Shown piece by piece: positions 28,270 through 37,948 of a stretch of DNA of 64,000 nt. Under the pieces are notes generated by a model that was not told the origin of the DNA, searched no databases, and saw nothing but the letters and a program-made list of their open reading frames with translations. Numbering within the stretch: position 1 is the first letter of the stretch; each line of letters starts with the position of its first letter. The DNA comes from Nocardia wallacei (GTDB lineage: Bacteria > Actinomycetota > Actinomycetes > Mycobacteriales > Mycobacteriaceae): assembly GCF_029869545.1 (NCBI RefSeq), contig NZ_JARWQD010000369.1, positions 1-64,000 of the forward strand. The letters are read 5' to 3'. The translations under genes were made by a program, and so were the position numbers.

Positions 28270-29460
28270 GTGAGTGATCCGTTGGGTTGGCTGGATGTGC
28301 GGGCCGGGGAGCGGGTGCGGGCCGGGCTGCGGCGCGAATTGCGGCCGCGGGCGCCGGAGACCGGGCTGATCGACCTGGCCTCCAATGACTACCTGGGGCT
28401 GTCGCGGCATCCCGAGGTGATCGAGGGCGCGATCGAGGCGGTGCGGAAATGGGGCGCGGGCTCCACCGGATCGCGGCTGGTGACCGGGACGACCGTCGAG
28501 CACGAGCAGCTCGAGGGCGAGCTCGCGGAGTTCGTCGGCGCCGAGTCGGGGCTCGTGTTCGCCTCGGGGTACGCCGCCAATCTCGGGGTGGTGACGGCGC
28601 TGGCGGGCCGCGGCGCGCTGGTGGTGTCGGATGCGGGCAGCCACGCCTCGCTCGTCGATGCCTGCCGCCTCTCGCGCGCGCGGGTGGAGATCGCGCCGCA
28701 TCGCGACGTCGCCGCCGTGGACCGGCTGCTGGCCGCGCGCACCGAGGAGCGGGCGGTGGTACTCACCGACTCGGTGTTCAGCGCCGACGGGGATCTCGCG
28801 CCGCTGGCGGACCTGCATCGGGTGGTGCGGGCGCACGGCGCGGTGCTGATCGTCGACGAGGCGCACGGCATCGGGGTGCGCGGCGACGGCGGGCGCGGGC
28901 TGGTGCACGAACTCGGCCTGGCCGGTGCGCCGGACCTGGTCATCACCGCGACGCTGTCGAAAGCCCTTGCCGCGCAAGGTGGTGTGGTGCTCGCCGACGA
29001 TCGCGTGCGGGCCCACCTGGTCGACGCGGCGCGCACCTTCATCTTCGACACCGGCCTGGCCCCGGCCGCCGTCGGCGCGGCGCGGGCCGCCCTGCGGCTG
29101 CTGCGCCGCGAGCCCGCGATGGCGGGTCGCGTCCTGGAGCGGGCCGCCGCGATCGCGCGGATCGCCGGTGTGCCACAACCGGATTCGGCCGTGGTCTCGG
29201 TGGTGCTCGGCGAGGCGCAGGTCGCCCACGACGCCGCCCAGGCATGCCGCGCCCGCGGGCTGAGCGTGGGCTGCTTCCGCCCGCCATCGGTTCCGGAGGG
29301 CACCTCACGGCTCCGCCTCACCGCCCGCGCCAACCTCGACGATGCCGAAATGAACACCGTCGCACAGGTTCTCGGCACCGTCCTGGCCGAGGCCCGCCCG
29401 ACAGGCCACCCCGATCCCGCACCCCCTGCATGTTCCCGCACCCCCTGCAGGGCCTGGTAA
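28270..29460 (+). CDS. bioF: 8-amino-7-oxononanoate synthase
   Basis: 396 aa PLP enzyme of the alpha-oxoamine synthase family, condensing pimeloyl thioester with alanine. Hallmarks are [49 protein letters not shown] and the PLP lysine in [13 protein letters not shown] (Lys231). Start is GTG 28270; the longer upstream frame runs through the BioQ box. The last ~20 residues ([16 protein letters not shown]) are encoded by the left arm of dispersed repeat copy B, so the original C-terminus was replaced or extended. bioD follows 44 bp downstream. Confidence 0.96.
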   Translation: MSDPLGWLDVRAGERVRAGLRRELRPRAPETGLIDLASNDYLGLSRHPEVIEGAIEAVRKWGAGSTGSRLVTGTTVEHEQLEGELAEFVGAESGLVFASGYAANLGVVTALAGRGALVVSDAGSHASLVDACRLSRARVEIAPHRDVAAVDRLLAARTEERAVVLTDSVFSADGDLAPLADLHRVVRAHGAVLIVDEAHGIGVRGDGGRGLVHELGLAGAPDLVITATLSKALAAQGGVVLADDRVRAHLVDAARTFIFDTGLAPAAVGAARAALRLLRREPAMAGRVLERAAAIARIAGVPQPDSAVVSVVLGEAQVAHDAAQACRARGLSVGCFRPPSVPEGTSRLRLTARANLDDAEMNTVAQVLGTVLAEARPTGHPDPAPPACSRTPCRAW

Positions 29461-29495
29461 CCGGTGCGAGAACGCGCAAGGGGTGCGGGAAAGGT
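29415..29495. repeat. Large inverted-repeat element, copy B, overlapping the bioF 3' end
   Basis: The left arm CCCGCACCCCCTGCATGTTCC lies inside the end of bioF; the right arm (GAGAACGCGCAAGGGGTGCGGG) lies in the bioF-bioD gap and ends just before the bioD ribosome-binding site. It shares sequence with copies at 23688 and 30190. The hairpin would form in the bioF-bioD mRNA. Confidence 0.8.
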
Positions 29496-29504
29496 GGTAC
29501 GAGT

Positions 29505-30185
29505 GTGAGTGTGCTGATTGTGACGGGGACCTCGACGGAGGTTGGGAAGACGGTGGTGACGGCGGCGTTGGCGGCCGCGGCGTCGGCGGCGGGCCGGTCC
29601 GTGGCGGTCTGCAAACCGGCACAGACCGGTATGGGTCCGGGGGAACCGGGTGATCTCGCCGAGGTCGAGCGGCTCGCCGGTGTCACGCGCACGCTCGAAT
29701 TGGCCCGGTACCCCGACCCGTTGGCGCCGGATACCGCGGCGCGCCGGGCCGGGCAGCCGCTGCTGACGCTCGGGGAGACGGTCGCCGCGATCGACTCGCT
29801 GGCCGACGCGGATCTGACCCTGGTGGAGGGCGCGGGCGGATTGCTGGTCCGGCTGGGCGAATTCACGGTGCTCGAGCTCGCGCAGAAGCTGGGCGCCCCC
29901 GTGCTGGTGGTCACGGCCGCCGGGCTGGGCACCCTCAACCACACCGAACTCACCACCCGCACGCTGTCGGCGGCGGGCGTGCCCTGCGCGGGCCTGGTGA
30001 TCGGATCGTGGCCCATCGCCCCGGGCCTCGCCGAGGAATGCAACCGCATCGACCTCCCCGAGATCACCGGCGAAGAGATCGTCGGCATCGTCCCCCAGGG
30101 CGTAGCCCACTGGCAGCCCCACCGCTTCGCCACCACCGCCCCCGACTGGTTCCTCCCCCACTGGCGCACCCACCACCTCGCCTGA
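29505..30185 (+). CDS. bioD: Dethiobiotin synthetase
   Basis: 226 aa, closing the ureido ring of dethiobiotin from diaminopelargonate, CO2 and ATP. The P-loop is [10 protein letters not shown] (Lys15), followed by CKPAQTG (substrate carbamate binding), [10 protein letters not shown] and the adenine-recognition region IGSWP. Start is GTG 29505 with AAGGTGG upstream (29491-29497). It is co-oriented with bioF and likely in one transcript under the bioF BioQ box. Confidence 0.96.
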   Translation: MSVLIVTGTSTEVGKTVVTAALAAAASAAGRSVAVCKPAQTGMGPGEPGDLAEVERLAGVTRTLELARYPDPLAPDTAARRAGQPLLTLGETVAAIDSLADADLTLVEGAGGLLVRLGEFTVLELAQKLGAPVLVVTAAGLGTLNHTELTTRTLSAAGVPCAGLVIGSWPIAPGLAEECNRIDLPEITGEEIVGIVPQGVAHWQPHRFATTAPDWFLPHWRTHHLA

Positions 30186-30189
30186 CCCC

Positions 30190-30285
30190 ACCGATTCACG
30201 CACGCCTTGTCTGATCCCGCACCCCCTGCAGGGCCTTGCAGGGGGTGCGGGAATGGGGAGGGGGTGCGTGAAATGGGTGGGGCGG
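30190..30285. repeat. Large inverted-repeat element, copy C, after bioD
   Basis: Arms of nearly 45 bp starting at CCACCGATTCACGCA, with the inner stem CCCGCACCCCCTGCA (30216-30230) pairing with TGCAGGGGGTGCGGG (30238-30252). It begins five bases after the bioD stop and runs into the leader of the next gene, as expected for a strong terminator or insulating hairpin. Confidence 0.8.
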
Positions 30286-30309
30286 CGATCGGTCCTACAG
30301 TGGGTGAGG

Positions 30310-31452
30310 ATGCGTTTGGAGGATCGGCACCCGTCGACCGTCGCGGACTTCGATGATGCGCGGCGGAGGGCGCGGCTGGCCGAGACGCGGCCGGGGCACG
30401 GCTGGGTGCGGCTGCGGCGCACGCGGAAGGTGCTGCTGGGGTTCGCGCTGGTTCCGCTGGTGCTGCTCGTGGCGTTCGCCCAGTACATGGCCGTCGATGT
30501 CGGGCCCGAGCGGGCGCGGCTGGCCAGAACCGAGCCCGCGGTGCTGCCGATCGCCGCCCCCGCGCCCGAGGCCCGCAATACCGCGGTCTTCGACCTGACC
30601 GGCCTGGGCACGCTGGATGCCACCGAGACCGCGCGCGCCCTGCCGTCGCTGACCCGGCTGGGTTCGGTGTGGGCGGTGCGCTACGACAACTCCGGTATCG
30701 ATACGAAGGTGATCGGCGATCTCATCATCAAGGTCACCGATGCCGCGCGGATCGATAACGTGGTGCTGGTCGGGCACAGCATGGGTGGGGTCATCGCCCT
30801 CGAGATCGGCAAGCACATCCACGCCGACAGCACCAAGACCCTGGCCGGAATCCTGCTGGACTGCACGCCGGTGGACCTGAACGCGGTCCGCCCGGAGAGC
30901 CGCGATCAGGGCGAGGATCTGCTGCGCTGGACCGGCTGGCTGCCCGGGACGCGGGAGAGCCGCGGCCTGCGGTTCATCGCCGAAACCTACGCCCGCCGTG
31001 AGCGTTTCGTCGACCGGTCCACCTTCCCGCCCGGTATCCGCATCGACAAGCTGCGCGACGCGGTCGAGGATGTGCTGCGCCAGAAGATCGCCAACCGGGA
31101 CGCGGCCAGCAACGGCCTGATCGAGTCGCAGTTCCGGGCGATCGTGGCGGGCGGCGCGGCCGACGACCTGCGCGTGCTGGCCAAACCCGCACGCGGTAAG
31201 CCGCGCCCCGCGATCGCCTTCGTCCGCCCGCACAATCCGGAGCGCGACCCGGTCGTCGATGTCGAGGCCACCCATCGCGTGCTGATCGAGCGGGCGGGCG
31301 GGGTGGACGGGACATTGCTGGTCGTGCTCACGCGCGGCACCGGGCACGCCAACCCGAGGCAGCAGCCGGGGGAGTACAACAAGGTGATCGAGCAACAGGT
31401 CGTGCCGTTCGTGCGGCTGGTGCGCAGCCAGGAGCAGGTCTCGGCCCGGTGA
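30310..31452 (+). CDS. Membrane-anchored alpha/beta hydrolase-like protein
   Basis: 380 aa. A cytoplasmic basic N-terminus, then one transmembrane segment (LLGFALVPLVLLVAFAQYMAV, residues ~41-61), then a lumenal/extracellular hydrolase-like domain with nucleophile elbow VLVGHSMGGVIAL (Ser ~157) and a later GTGHANPRQQPG that could hold the catalytic His. The central domain lacks recognisable subfamily motifs. ATG 30310 follows GTGAGG. It sits between bioD and the cobalamin importer but has no obvious link with either. Confidence 0.75.
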   Translation: MRLEDRHPSTVADFDDARRRARLAETRPGHGWVRLRRTRKVLLGFALVPLVLLVAFAQYMAVDVGPERARLARTEPAVLPIAAPAPEARNTAVFDLTGLGTLDATETARALPSLTRLGSVWAVRYDNSGIDTKVIGDLIIKVTDAARIDNVVLVGHSMGGVIALEIGKHIHADSTKTLAGILLDCTPVDLNAVRPESRDQGEDLLRWTGWLPGTRESRGLRFIAETYARRERFVDRSTFPPGIRIDKLRDAVEDVLRQKIANRDAASNGLIESQFRAIVAGGAADDLRVLAKPARGKPRPAIAFVRPHNPERDPVVDVEATHRVLIERAGGVDGTLLVVLTRGTGHANPRQQPGEYNKVIEQQVVPFVRLVRSQEQVSAR

Positions 31453-31465
31453 GGCCGGTCCGGTC

Positions 31466-32491
31466 TCAGCGCACCGTGTCGTCGGCCCGGGGCCGAATAT
31501 CCGAGGGCGGCAGCAGATTCCAGCGCTCCAGCTGCGCGCGGATCTGCTCGGCGGCGTCGATATTGAGCGGGCCGCTGGTCCACAGCGCGTAGGGCAGGTT
31601 GAGGAAACGCTGTTCGGTAACAGCGCGGAGCTGGTTGATGCCCGGCTTGGCGCGCAGCAGGTCGACCTTCTCCTGGAACGATTGCGGCGGATAGTCGACG
31701 AAGACGATGGCGTCCGGATCGGAGGTGGCCAGTCGCTCCCACGAGACCTTGGTCCAGGTGTCGTTCACGTCGTCGAGCACATTGCGCGCGCCCGCCGCGT
31801 CCAGGATCGCCTGCGGCCCACCGAATTTGCCGCTGGAGAACAGGGTGTCGCTGGCGCTGTCGAAGACGAAGATGTTCGGGCGGCGCGGTGGCTGCGGCGC
31901 CCGGCGCAGCGCCTCCAGCCGCCGATCCAGATCCGCGATGAGGCCCGCGGCCTGCTCGGTGCGGCCGGTGATCGCGCCGAGATTGTCCAGGTCGGTCCGC
32001 AACGCCGTCCACGGTTCGACGACCCCGCGGGCTCCGTCGCCGCCGCCCCGGCGACAGCTCTCGGTCAGGACATAGGCGGCGATGCCGTTCTTGCGCAACG
32101 ACTCCGGGTTGACGTCGGTGGTTTCGGAGTAGCCGTAGTTCCAGCCCGCGACCATGACGTCGGGGTGCTGGGCCACGATGGTCTCCCGCGAGGGTTTCTG
32201 GGGCGCAACCTCTTTCAGGCGATCGACGGCCTCGCCGTAGTGCCGCCGCAGGGTCTCGGCGTCGCGGTTCATGCTCGAGACCGCGACGATCGCATCCTGG
32301 GCGCCCAGGGCCAGCGCCATCGAGATCATATTGCTGTCGTTGACGAAAAGACGTTGCGCGGGCGCGGGGAACCGCACCTCCTCGCCGCAGTTGCGGACGG
32401 TCAGGTTGCCCTGCGCCGCGGGCGATGATCCGCAGGCGGTCGCGAGCAGGACGGCTGCCAGCAGGGCGGGTACCAGGGTTGCGCGTCTCAT
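31466..32491 (-). CDS. Cobalamin-type ABC transporter substrate-binding lipoprotein (BtuF-like)
   Basis: 341 aa. A lipoprotein signal with lipobox LLATACGSS gives a membrane-anchored binding protein. The FecB/BtuF fold is seen in VRNCGEEVRFPAPAQRLFVND, ALGAQDAIVAVSSM, HPDVMVAGWNYG and the EPWTALRTDLDNLGAITGR helix. By fold alone this could bind siderophores, but the three-gene set is preceded by a cobalamin riboswitch, so vitamin B12 or a corrinoid is the better guess. ATG 32491 lies 80 bp after the ATPase stop. Confidence 0.8.
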   Translation of the reverse strand: MRRATLVPALLAAVLLATACGSSPAAQGNLTVRNCGEEVRFPAPAQRLFVNDSNMISMALALGAQDAIVAVSSMNRDAETLRRHYGEAVDRLKEVAPQKPSRETIVAQHPDVMVAGWNYGYSETTDVNPESLRKNGIAAYVLTESCRRGGGDGARGVVEPWTALRTDLDNLGAITGRTEQAAGLIADLDRRLEALRRAPQPPRRPNIFVFDSASDTLFSSGKFGGPQAILDAAGARNVLDDVNDTWTKVSWERLATSDPDAIVFVDYPPQSFQEKVDLLRAKPGINQLRAVTEQRFLNLPYALWTSGPLNIDAAEQIRAQLERWNLLPPSDIRPRADDTVR

Positions 32492-32571
32492 TGTTGCCTT
32501 TCTGCCGCACCGGGCGGGATTCGGTTGCGGCACAGTATGTTCGCGTGACACGGCCCAGGGGCGCCGGAACG

Positions 32572-33401
<830 letters not shown>

Positions 33402-33405
<4 letters not shown>

Positions 33406-34433
33406 GCCGCACCGAACCTGTACCGCCGCCGCCCCATGAGCAGCAGGAATACCGGCGCACCGATCAGCCCGGTCAGCACGCCCACCGGAATCTCGGTGGG
33501 CCGCACCAGAACCCGGGTCGCCGCGTCGGCCACCACCAGGAACAGCGCCCCGCACAGCGCGCAGACCGGCAGCAACGCCCGATGCGGCGACCCGACCAGC
33601 AGCCGGGCCGCATGCGGCACCACCAGCCCGACGAATCCGATGCCGCCCGAGACCGCCACCAGCACCCCGACCAGGATCGCCAGCCCCGCGAACAGCGCGA
33701 TCCGCAAGGCGCGCACCGGAACTCCCACCGACGCCGCGGTATCGGCGCCGAGGTTCAGGGCATCGAGCCACCCGCTGGCCGCCAGCAGCGCGACCGCCGC
33801 CGCGCCGACCACGCACGCGGGCAGCGCGATTCGCGTCCAGTCCGCGCCCGCCAGGCTGCCCAGCAGCCAGAACAGCACCGACTGCGCGGCCGCCGGATCC
33901 GCGCTGCGGAAGATGAGATAGCTGCTCAGGGCCGCGAACGCCGAGCCGAGAACGGTACCGGTCAGCACCAGCCGCAGCGGGGTGAGCCCGCCCTGCGCCA
34001 CCGAGACCGCGAAGACCAGCGCCGCGGCGACGAAGGCCCCGGCCAGCGCGCCGCCCGACAGCGCCCACACGCCCGCCCCGGCGAACAGTCCGGAGGTGAT
34101 CACCGCGGCCGCGCCGACCCCGGCCCCGGAGGACACCCCGAGTAGATACGGATCGGCGAGCGGATTGCGCACCAGCGTCTGCATCGCCGCGCCCGCCAGC
34201 GCCAGGCCCGCTCCGACGACGGCGGCCAGCACCGTCCGCGGCACCCGCAGCTCCCACACGATGGTGTCGACGCCCGGATCGGCTCCGGAGGCACCCGTGA
34301 CATGACCCCGCAACACCTCGAATACCGTTGCGATGGGCAGGTTTTCGGCGCCGAACCCGGTCGCCGCGACCATGGCGACCGCCAACGCCGCCGTGACGAC
34401 GGGGATTACCACCGAGACCCGCGCGCGGATCAT
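33402..34433 (-). CDS. Cobalamin-type ABC transporter permease (BtuC/FecCD family)
   Basis: 343 aa with about ten transmembrane helices and the FecCD signatures LRVPRTVLAAVVGAGLALAGAAMQTLVRNPLADPYLLGVSSGAGVGAA and the coupling helix FVGLVVPHAARLLVGSPHR. It forms the membrane channel of the importer. It is first of three genes transcribed leftwards (permease, ATPase, binding protein), with the cobalamin riboswitch in its leader, so the whole set should be shut off by adenosylcobalamin. Confidence 0.88.
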
Positions 34434-34473
34434 CGCCGATACTCCATGGGCACCTCGCGACCTCTACAGAGCT

Positions 34474-34583
34474 GTGCCGGGCGAGGGAGGTCTGACTTCC
34501 GCGGCGCACCCCCCGGGTGCCGCCCGCAGTCACAGTGGCGCGACCGTTCCGGATTTGCACCGGATTCCCGCACTCGCCGGCAG
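34474..34583 (-). ncRNA. Cobalamin (AdoCbl) riboswitch aptamer
   Basis: Read on the minus strand, the leader contains the conserved blocks GGTGCAAATCC, the B12 box GCCACTGTGACTGCGG and the late GGAAGTCAGACC, in the correct order and spacing. The outer P1 stem pairs GCCGGCGAG (34583 side) with CTCGCCCGGC (34474 side). It ends about 40 nt before the permease start, leaving room for a sequestering stem around the GGAG ribosome-binding site. An 8-bp direct repeat CTCTACAG flanks the aptamer (34462-34469 and 34597-34604). Confidence 0.9.
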
Positions 34584-34630
34584 GGACGGAAACGAACTCT
34601 ACAGTCCGGTTCTATGCCGTCGGCATCGGG

Positions 34631-35215
34631 TCAGCGCACCCGGCTGCCGAGCAGATGGCGCACGCCGCCGAGGAACAGCTGCAGGCCGAAGTCGAAACGG
34701 TCGGTGGCGCTGGTGTTCTCGTACAGCGGCGACGACTCCTCCGCCAGCGCGCCCGCCGAATCCATCTGCATCCGCGACTGCTCGTCCACGGTCTCGCCGA
34801 GCACGTAGTACAGCAGCGTGTAGGCGGCCAGGTCGGCCTCCTCGCGGGTCATGCCGCCGCGGATCAGGGCCCCGGCCACGCGCTCGCGGCCCTTGCTCGT
34901 GGTGAGGCGGGAGGCGTAGGTGGCCGACACCAGTTCGGCGCCGTCGCGGTAGGCGAGCAGGCACGAGCGCATCCGGTGCGCCAGCTCGCCGACCTGCGCG
35001 GACCATTCCTCGGCGGCGACCGCCTCGTCCAGTGGCGCCAGGATGCGGTCGGCGACCGCGCCCAGCAGGGCCTGCTTGTTGGGGAAGTGCCAGTACAGCG
35101 CGCCGGGCTGCACGTGCAGTGCGGTCGCCAGCCGCCGCATCGTGAGATCGGCCAGGCCGTACTGGTCGAGGATGGCGATGGCGCCGTCGACGACGTCCGT
35201 GCGATGCAGTTGCAC
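34631..35215 (-). CDS. bioQ: Biotin regulon repressor BioQ (TetR family)
   Basis: 194 aa, GTG start 35215. The N-terminal HTH (ILDQYGLADLTMRRLATALHVQPGALYWHFPNKQALLGAV, residues ~14-53) is followed by a TetR_C ligand domain (EEADLAAYTLLYYVLGETVDEQSRMQ). It is divergent from bioB, and TGAAC-N3-GTTCA boxes sit here and before bioA and bioF. BioQ is the established actinobacterial bio repressor in Corynebacterium and Mycobacterium; identity is inferred from family, position and boxes. Confidence 0.88.
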   Translation of the reverse strand: MQLHRTDVVDGAIAILDQYGLADLTMRRLATALHVQPGALYWHFPNKQALLGAVADRILAPLDEAVAAEEWSAQVGELAHRMRSCLLAYRDGAELVSATYASRLTTSKGRERVAGALIRGGMTREEADLAAYTLLYYVLGETVDEQSRMQMDSAGALAEESSPLYENTSATDRFDFGLQLFLGGVRHLLGSRVR

Positions 35216-35263
35216 TTGGCGACAACCCTTTCGTGCTTTGACTCGCGTCCCACGCTACCCTAG

Positions 35264-35280
35264 CCTGAACACCGTTCAAG
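35264..35280. promoter_or_regulatory. BioQ box in the bioQ/bioB divergent promoter
   Basis: CCTGAACACCGTTCAAG: the same arms as the bioA and bioF boxes with a different 3-nt spacer. It is 40 bp before bioB and 49 bp before bioQ, so it would give repression of bioB and autoregulation. Confidence 0.88.
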
Positions 35281-35319
35281 TTGCACGGCCGACCCGGCCG
35301 GACGAAGGGATTCGTGCGC

Positions 35320-36339
35320 ATGACCCAGGCACCCGTCAGGACAGCCACCGACATTCTGGCGATCGCCCGCGAGCAGGTGCTCGACCGCGGCGTCGGCCTC
35401 GACCAGCAGCAGACCCTCGAGGTGCTGCGCCTCGGCGACGAACGGCTCGAGGAGCTGCTCGAGCTGGCGCACGAGGTGCGCATGCGGTGGTGCGGACCGG
35501 AGGTCGAGGTCGAGGGCATCATCTCGCTCAAGACCGGCGGCTGCCCGGAGGACTGCCACTTCTGTTCGCAGTCCGGGCTCTTTCAGTCCCCGGTGCGCGC
35601 CGCGTGGCTCGATATTCCGAGCCTGGTGGAGGCGGCGAAGCAGACCGCCAAGACCGGCGCCACCGAATTCTGCATCGTCGCCGCCGTGCGCGGTCCGGAC
35701 GAGCGGCTGATGGCGCAGGTCGCCGCGGGCGTGGAGGCGATCCGCAACGAGGTCGACATCCAGGTGGCCTGCTCGCTGGGCATGCTCACCCAGGAGCAGG
35801 TCGATCAGCTGGCCGCGATGGGCGTGCACCGCTACAACCACAACCTCGAGACCTCGCGTTCGCACTTCCCGAACGTGGTCACCACGCACACCTGGGAGGA
35901 GCGCTGGGACACCCTGCGCATGGTCCGCGAGGCGGGCATGGAGGTGTGCTGCGGCGGCATCCTCGGCATGGGCGAAACCCTGGAGCAGCGTGCGGAATTC
36001 GCGGCCAACCTGGCCGAGCTGGAGCCCGACGAGGTGCCGCTGAACTTCCTCAACCCGCGCCCGGGCACGCCGTTCGGCGACCTCGAGGTGCTGCCCGCCG
36101 CCGACGCGCTGCGCGCCGTGGCCGCGTTCCGGCTGGCGCTGCCGCGCACCATGTTGCGCTTCGCGGGCGGCCGCGAGATCACCCTCGGCGATCTCGGCGC
36201 CAAGAAGGGCATCCTCGGCGGCATCAACGCCGTCATCGTCGGCAACTACCTGACCACCCTGGGCCGCCCCGCCGAGCAGGATCTGGATCTGCTCGGCGAG
36301 TTGAAGATGCCGATCAAGGCGCTCAACGAGACGCTGTAA
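35320..36339 (+). CDS. bioB: Biotin synthase
   Basis: 339 aa radical-SAM enzyme inserting sulfur into dethiobiotin. The [4Fe-4S] radical-SAM cysteines are C75, C79 and C82 in [12 protein letters not shown]; the residues around [10 protein letters not shown] and RYNHNLETS are the usual substrate and [2Fe-2S] site regions. ATG 35320 follows GAAGGGA. It corresponds to M. tuberculosis Rv1589 and is followed by bsaP, 76 bp downstream. Controlled by BioQ. Confidence 0.97.
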   Translation: MTQAPVRTATDILAIAREQVLDRGVGLDQQQTLEVLRLGDERLEELLELAHEVRMRWCGPEVEVEGIISLKTGGCPEDCHFCSQSGLFQSPVRAAWLDIPSLVEAAKQTAKTGATEFCIVAAVRGPDERLMAQVAAGVEAIRNEVDIQVACSLGMLTQEQVDQLAAMGVHRYNHNLETSRSHFPNVVTTHTWEERWDTLRMVREAGMEVCCGGILGMGETLEQRAEFAANLAELEPDEVPLNFLNPRPGTPFGDLEVLPAADALRAVAAFRLALPRTMLRFAGGREITLGDLGAKKGILGGINAVIVGNYLTTLGRPAEQDLDLLGELKMPIKALNETL

Positions 36340-36415
36340 TCGCCCCGCCTGCACCGCGTCCCGGTGCCGTTCAGGTATTGTCGGCAGCCCAGGAGCTGCA
36401 CTTTTCGAGGTGGTC

Positions 36416-36634
36416 GTGGACATCATGGAAGAGCGCTACAACCCGTTCACGGGTAAGCGGGTGGTGCCGAATCTGGACGATGCGGTCCCCGCGGCCGCAC
36501 TGCTGGGTCTGGAGCCGCCGCGGTTCTGTGAGCATTGCGGGCGTCGCATGGTGGTGCAGGTGAGCCCCGACGGCTGGTGGGCGAAGTGCTCCCGGCACGG
36601 GGTCGTGGATTCCACGAGCCTGGAACGTCGTTGA
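36416..36634 (+). CDS. bsaP: Biotin synthase auxiliary protein (BsaP family)
   Basis: 72 aa. Conserved features are [10 protein letters not shown] near the N-terminus and [27 protein letters not shown], with three cysteines (CxxC and a later C) plus His that could bind iron-sulfur or zinc. It matches the family of Rv1590, encoded directly after bioB and reported as required for biotin synthase function in mycobacteria. Start is chosen at GTG 36416, six bases after GAGG; GTG 36410 and ATG 36425 are alternatives. Its stop overlaps the next ATG. Confidence 0.75.
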   Translation: MDIMEERYNPFTGKRVVPNLDDAVPAAALLGLEPPRFCEHCGRRMVVQVSPDGWWAKCSRHGVVDSTSLERR

Positions 36635-37311
36635 TGGCGCATCAGAGCACCGCCGTGCCGACGGATGCCCGGCGCCGCGAGCTGCGCGCCGTGCTGTGGG
36701 TGATGGCGGCGGTGTTGCTGGTGAGCGCGATCGGCGGCGCGGTGTGGGGTGCGCTGGCGCCCGTCGAGAAGGTGCTCGTGGTGGAGCCGGGCCGGGGCAC
36801 GGCGCTGCCGGGGGAGAGCGCGCACCGGTTCGATGCCGTCGCGATCTTCGTCTGTGCCGGGGCGATCGCCGGGCTGCTGAGCGCCGCGGCCGTGTGGCGG
36901 GTGCGCCGGCTGCGTGGCCCGCTGCTGCAGACGGGTCTGCTGTTCGGGTCGCTGGCCGGTGCCTGGGTGATGTCCTGGGTCGGCGATCAGGTGGCGGGAC
37001 TGCTGCATCCGCGCGCGTCGAATCCGCCGGTCCGGGCCATCGTCGAACTGGCCCCGGCGATCCTGCCGTCGGAGGCCACGGGGTGGACCCAGCTGCTCGT
37101 GCAGCCGGCGGTGGCCTCGCTGGTCGTGCTGGTGCTGGCCGCGCTGAGCACCTCCGAGGACCTGGGCTCGGGCGGTGGGAGCGCCGACGCGGCGCCCGAC
37201 GGCACGCGGCCCTACGCCTCCGACGTCACCTACGGGCCGTACGGCACGCCGGTCTCACAGGGCGTGCAGCTCGGCCCGCTGCAGGGCGTCGACACCGGTT
37301 CGCCGCGTTGA
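36634..37311 (+). CDS. DUF2567 membrane protein
   Basis: 225 aa, equivalent to Rv1591. Four hydrophobic segments are visible (LWVMAAVLLVSAIGGAVWGAL; AVAIFVCAGAIAGLLSAAAVW; LLQTGLLFGSLAGAWVMSWV; LLVQPAVASLVVLVLAAL), with a short polar tail rich in Tyr/Gly/Pro. Its ATG shares a base with the bsaP stop (TGATG), so the two are translationally coupled. The function is unknown; its linkage to bioB-bsaP is conserved in mycobacteria. Confidence 0.8.
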   Translation: MAHQSTAVPTDARRRELRAVLWVMAAVLLVSAIGGAVWGALAPVEKVLVVEPGRGTALPGESAHRFDAVAIFVCAGAIAGLLSAAAVWRVRRLRGPLLQTGLLFGSLAGAWVMSWVGDQVAGLLHPRASNPPVRAIVELAPAILPSEATGWTQLLVQPAVASLVVLVLAALSTSEDLGSGGGSADAAPDGTRPYASDVTYGPYGTPVSQGVQLGPLQGVDTGSPR

Positions 37312-37396
37312 CGCCCGCCCGCGGCCGAACCGTTGCCGAAGGTTTCCCGCCGCGCCGTAATCTGAGGGCACAGCACCTTCGGAAAGGCGGCGGGCC

Positions 37397-37933
37397 GTGG
37401 GGTTCATAGGGGCCGGACCGGTCGTCGAGGCGGTCGACGCCGAGTCCTGGCGCATCTGCCAGCCCATCGAATATCGGGGCGAGCACCAGACTTTCGTGGT
37501 TCCCGCCGGATTCCGCACCGACTTCGCGTCGGTGCCGCGCGCCCTGGTGTGGCTGGTGCCGCGCTACGGCGCCTTCACCCGCGCCGCCATCCTGCACGAT
37601 TATCTGTCCCGCGGTGACGAGGTGAGCCAGGCGGATGCCGACGGGTTGTTCCGGCGCGCCCTGCGCGAGACCGGAGTCTCGGTCCCGCAGCGCTGGATGA
37701 TGTGGGCCGCAGTGCGTTTGGGGTCCGGGCTGCGCGGCGCGAGCCCCGGCGATATCGCCCTGTTCCTGCTCATCGCGATCCCGTCCGCGGTGTTCCTGGC
37801 GATCCCGGTGCTCGTGGTCCAACTGTGGCTGCTGCTGTTCTGGGTGGTGGAGGCGGTGTTCTGGGTGGTCGGACGCGTGGCGGGCCGCACCGCGGCGCCC
37901 CCGCCCAAGCCGCGGGTGCGGATGACAGCCTGA
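37397..37933 (+). CDS. DUF1353 protein with C-terminal membrane segment
   Basis: 178 aa. The N-terminal DUF1353 domain (~100 aa) is recognised by PAGFRTDFASVPRALVWLVPRYGAFTRAAILHDYL and the AD..F..AL motif (QADADGLFRRALRE). This domain also occurs in phage proteins and resembles peptidase-like folds with conserved Asp/His. It is followed here by a long hydrophobic stretch (IALFLLIAIPSAVFLAIPVLVVQLWLLLF). The start is GTG 37397. Not part of a visible operon. Confidence 0.8.
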   Translation: MGFIGAGPVVEAVDAESWRICQPIEYRGEHQTFVVPAGFRTDFASVPRALVWLVPRYGAFTRAAILHDYLSRGDEVSQADADGLFRRALRETGVSVPQRWMMWAAVRLGSGLRGASPGDIALFLLIAIPSAVFLAIPVLVVQLWLLLFWVVEAVFWVVGRVAGRTAAPPPKPRVRMTA

Positions 37934-37948
37934 GCCCGCCGCACCGGC

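Noticed and set aside
28389-30623. 744-codon minus-strand ORF across bioF and bioD
   Set aside because: It is the antisense of two well-identified genes; its Ser/Arg/Thr-rich sequence is the usual shadow pattern.
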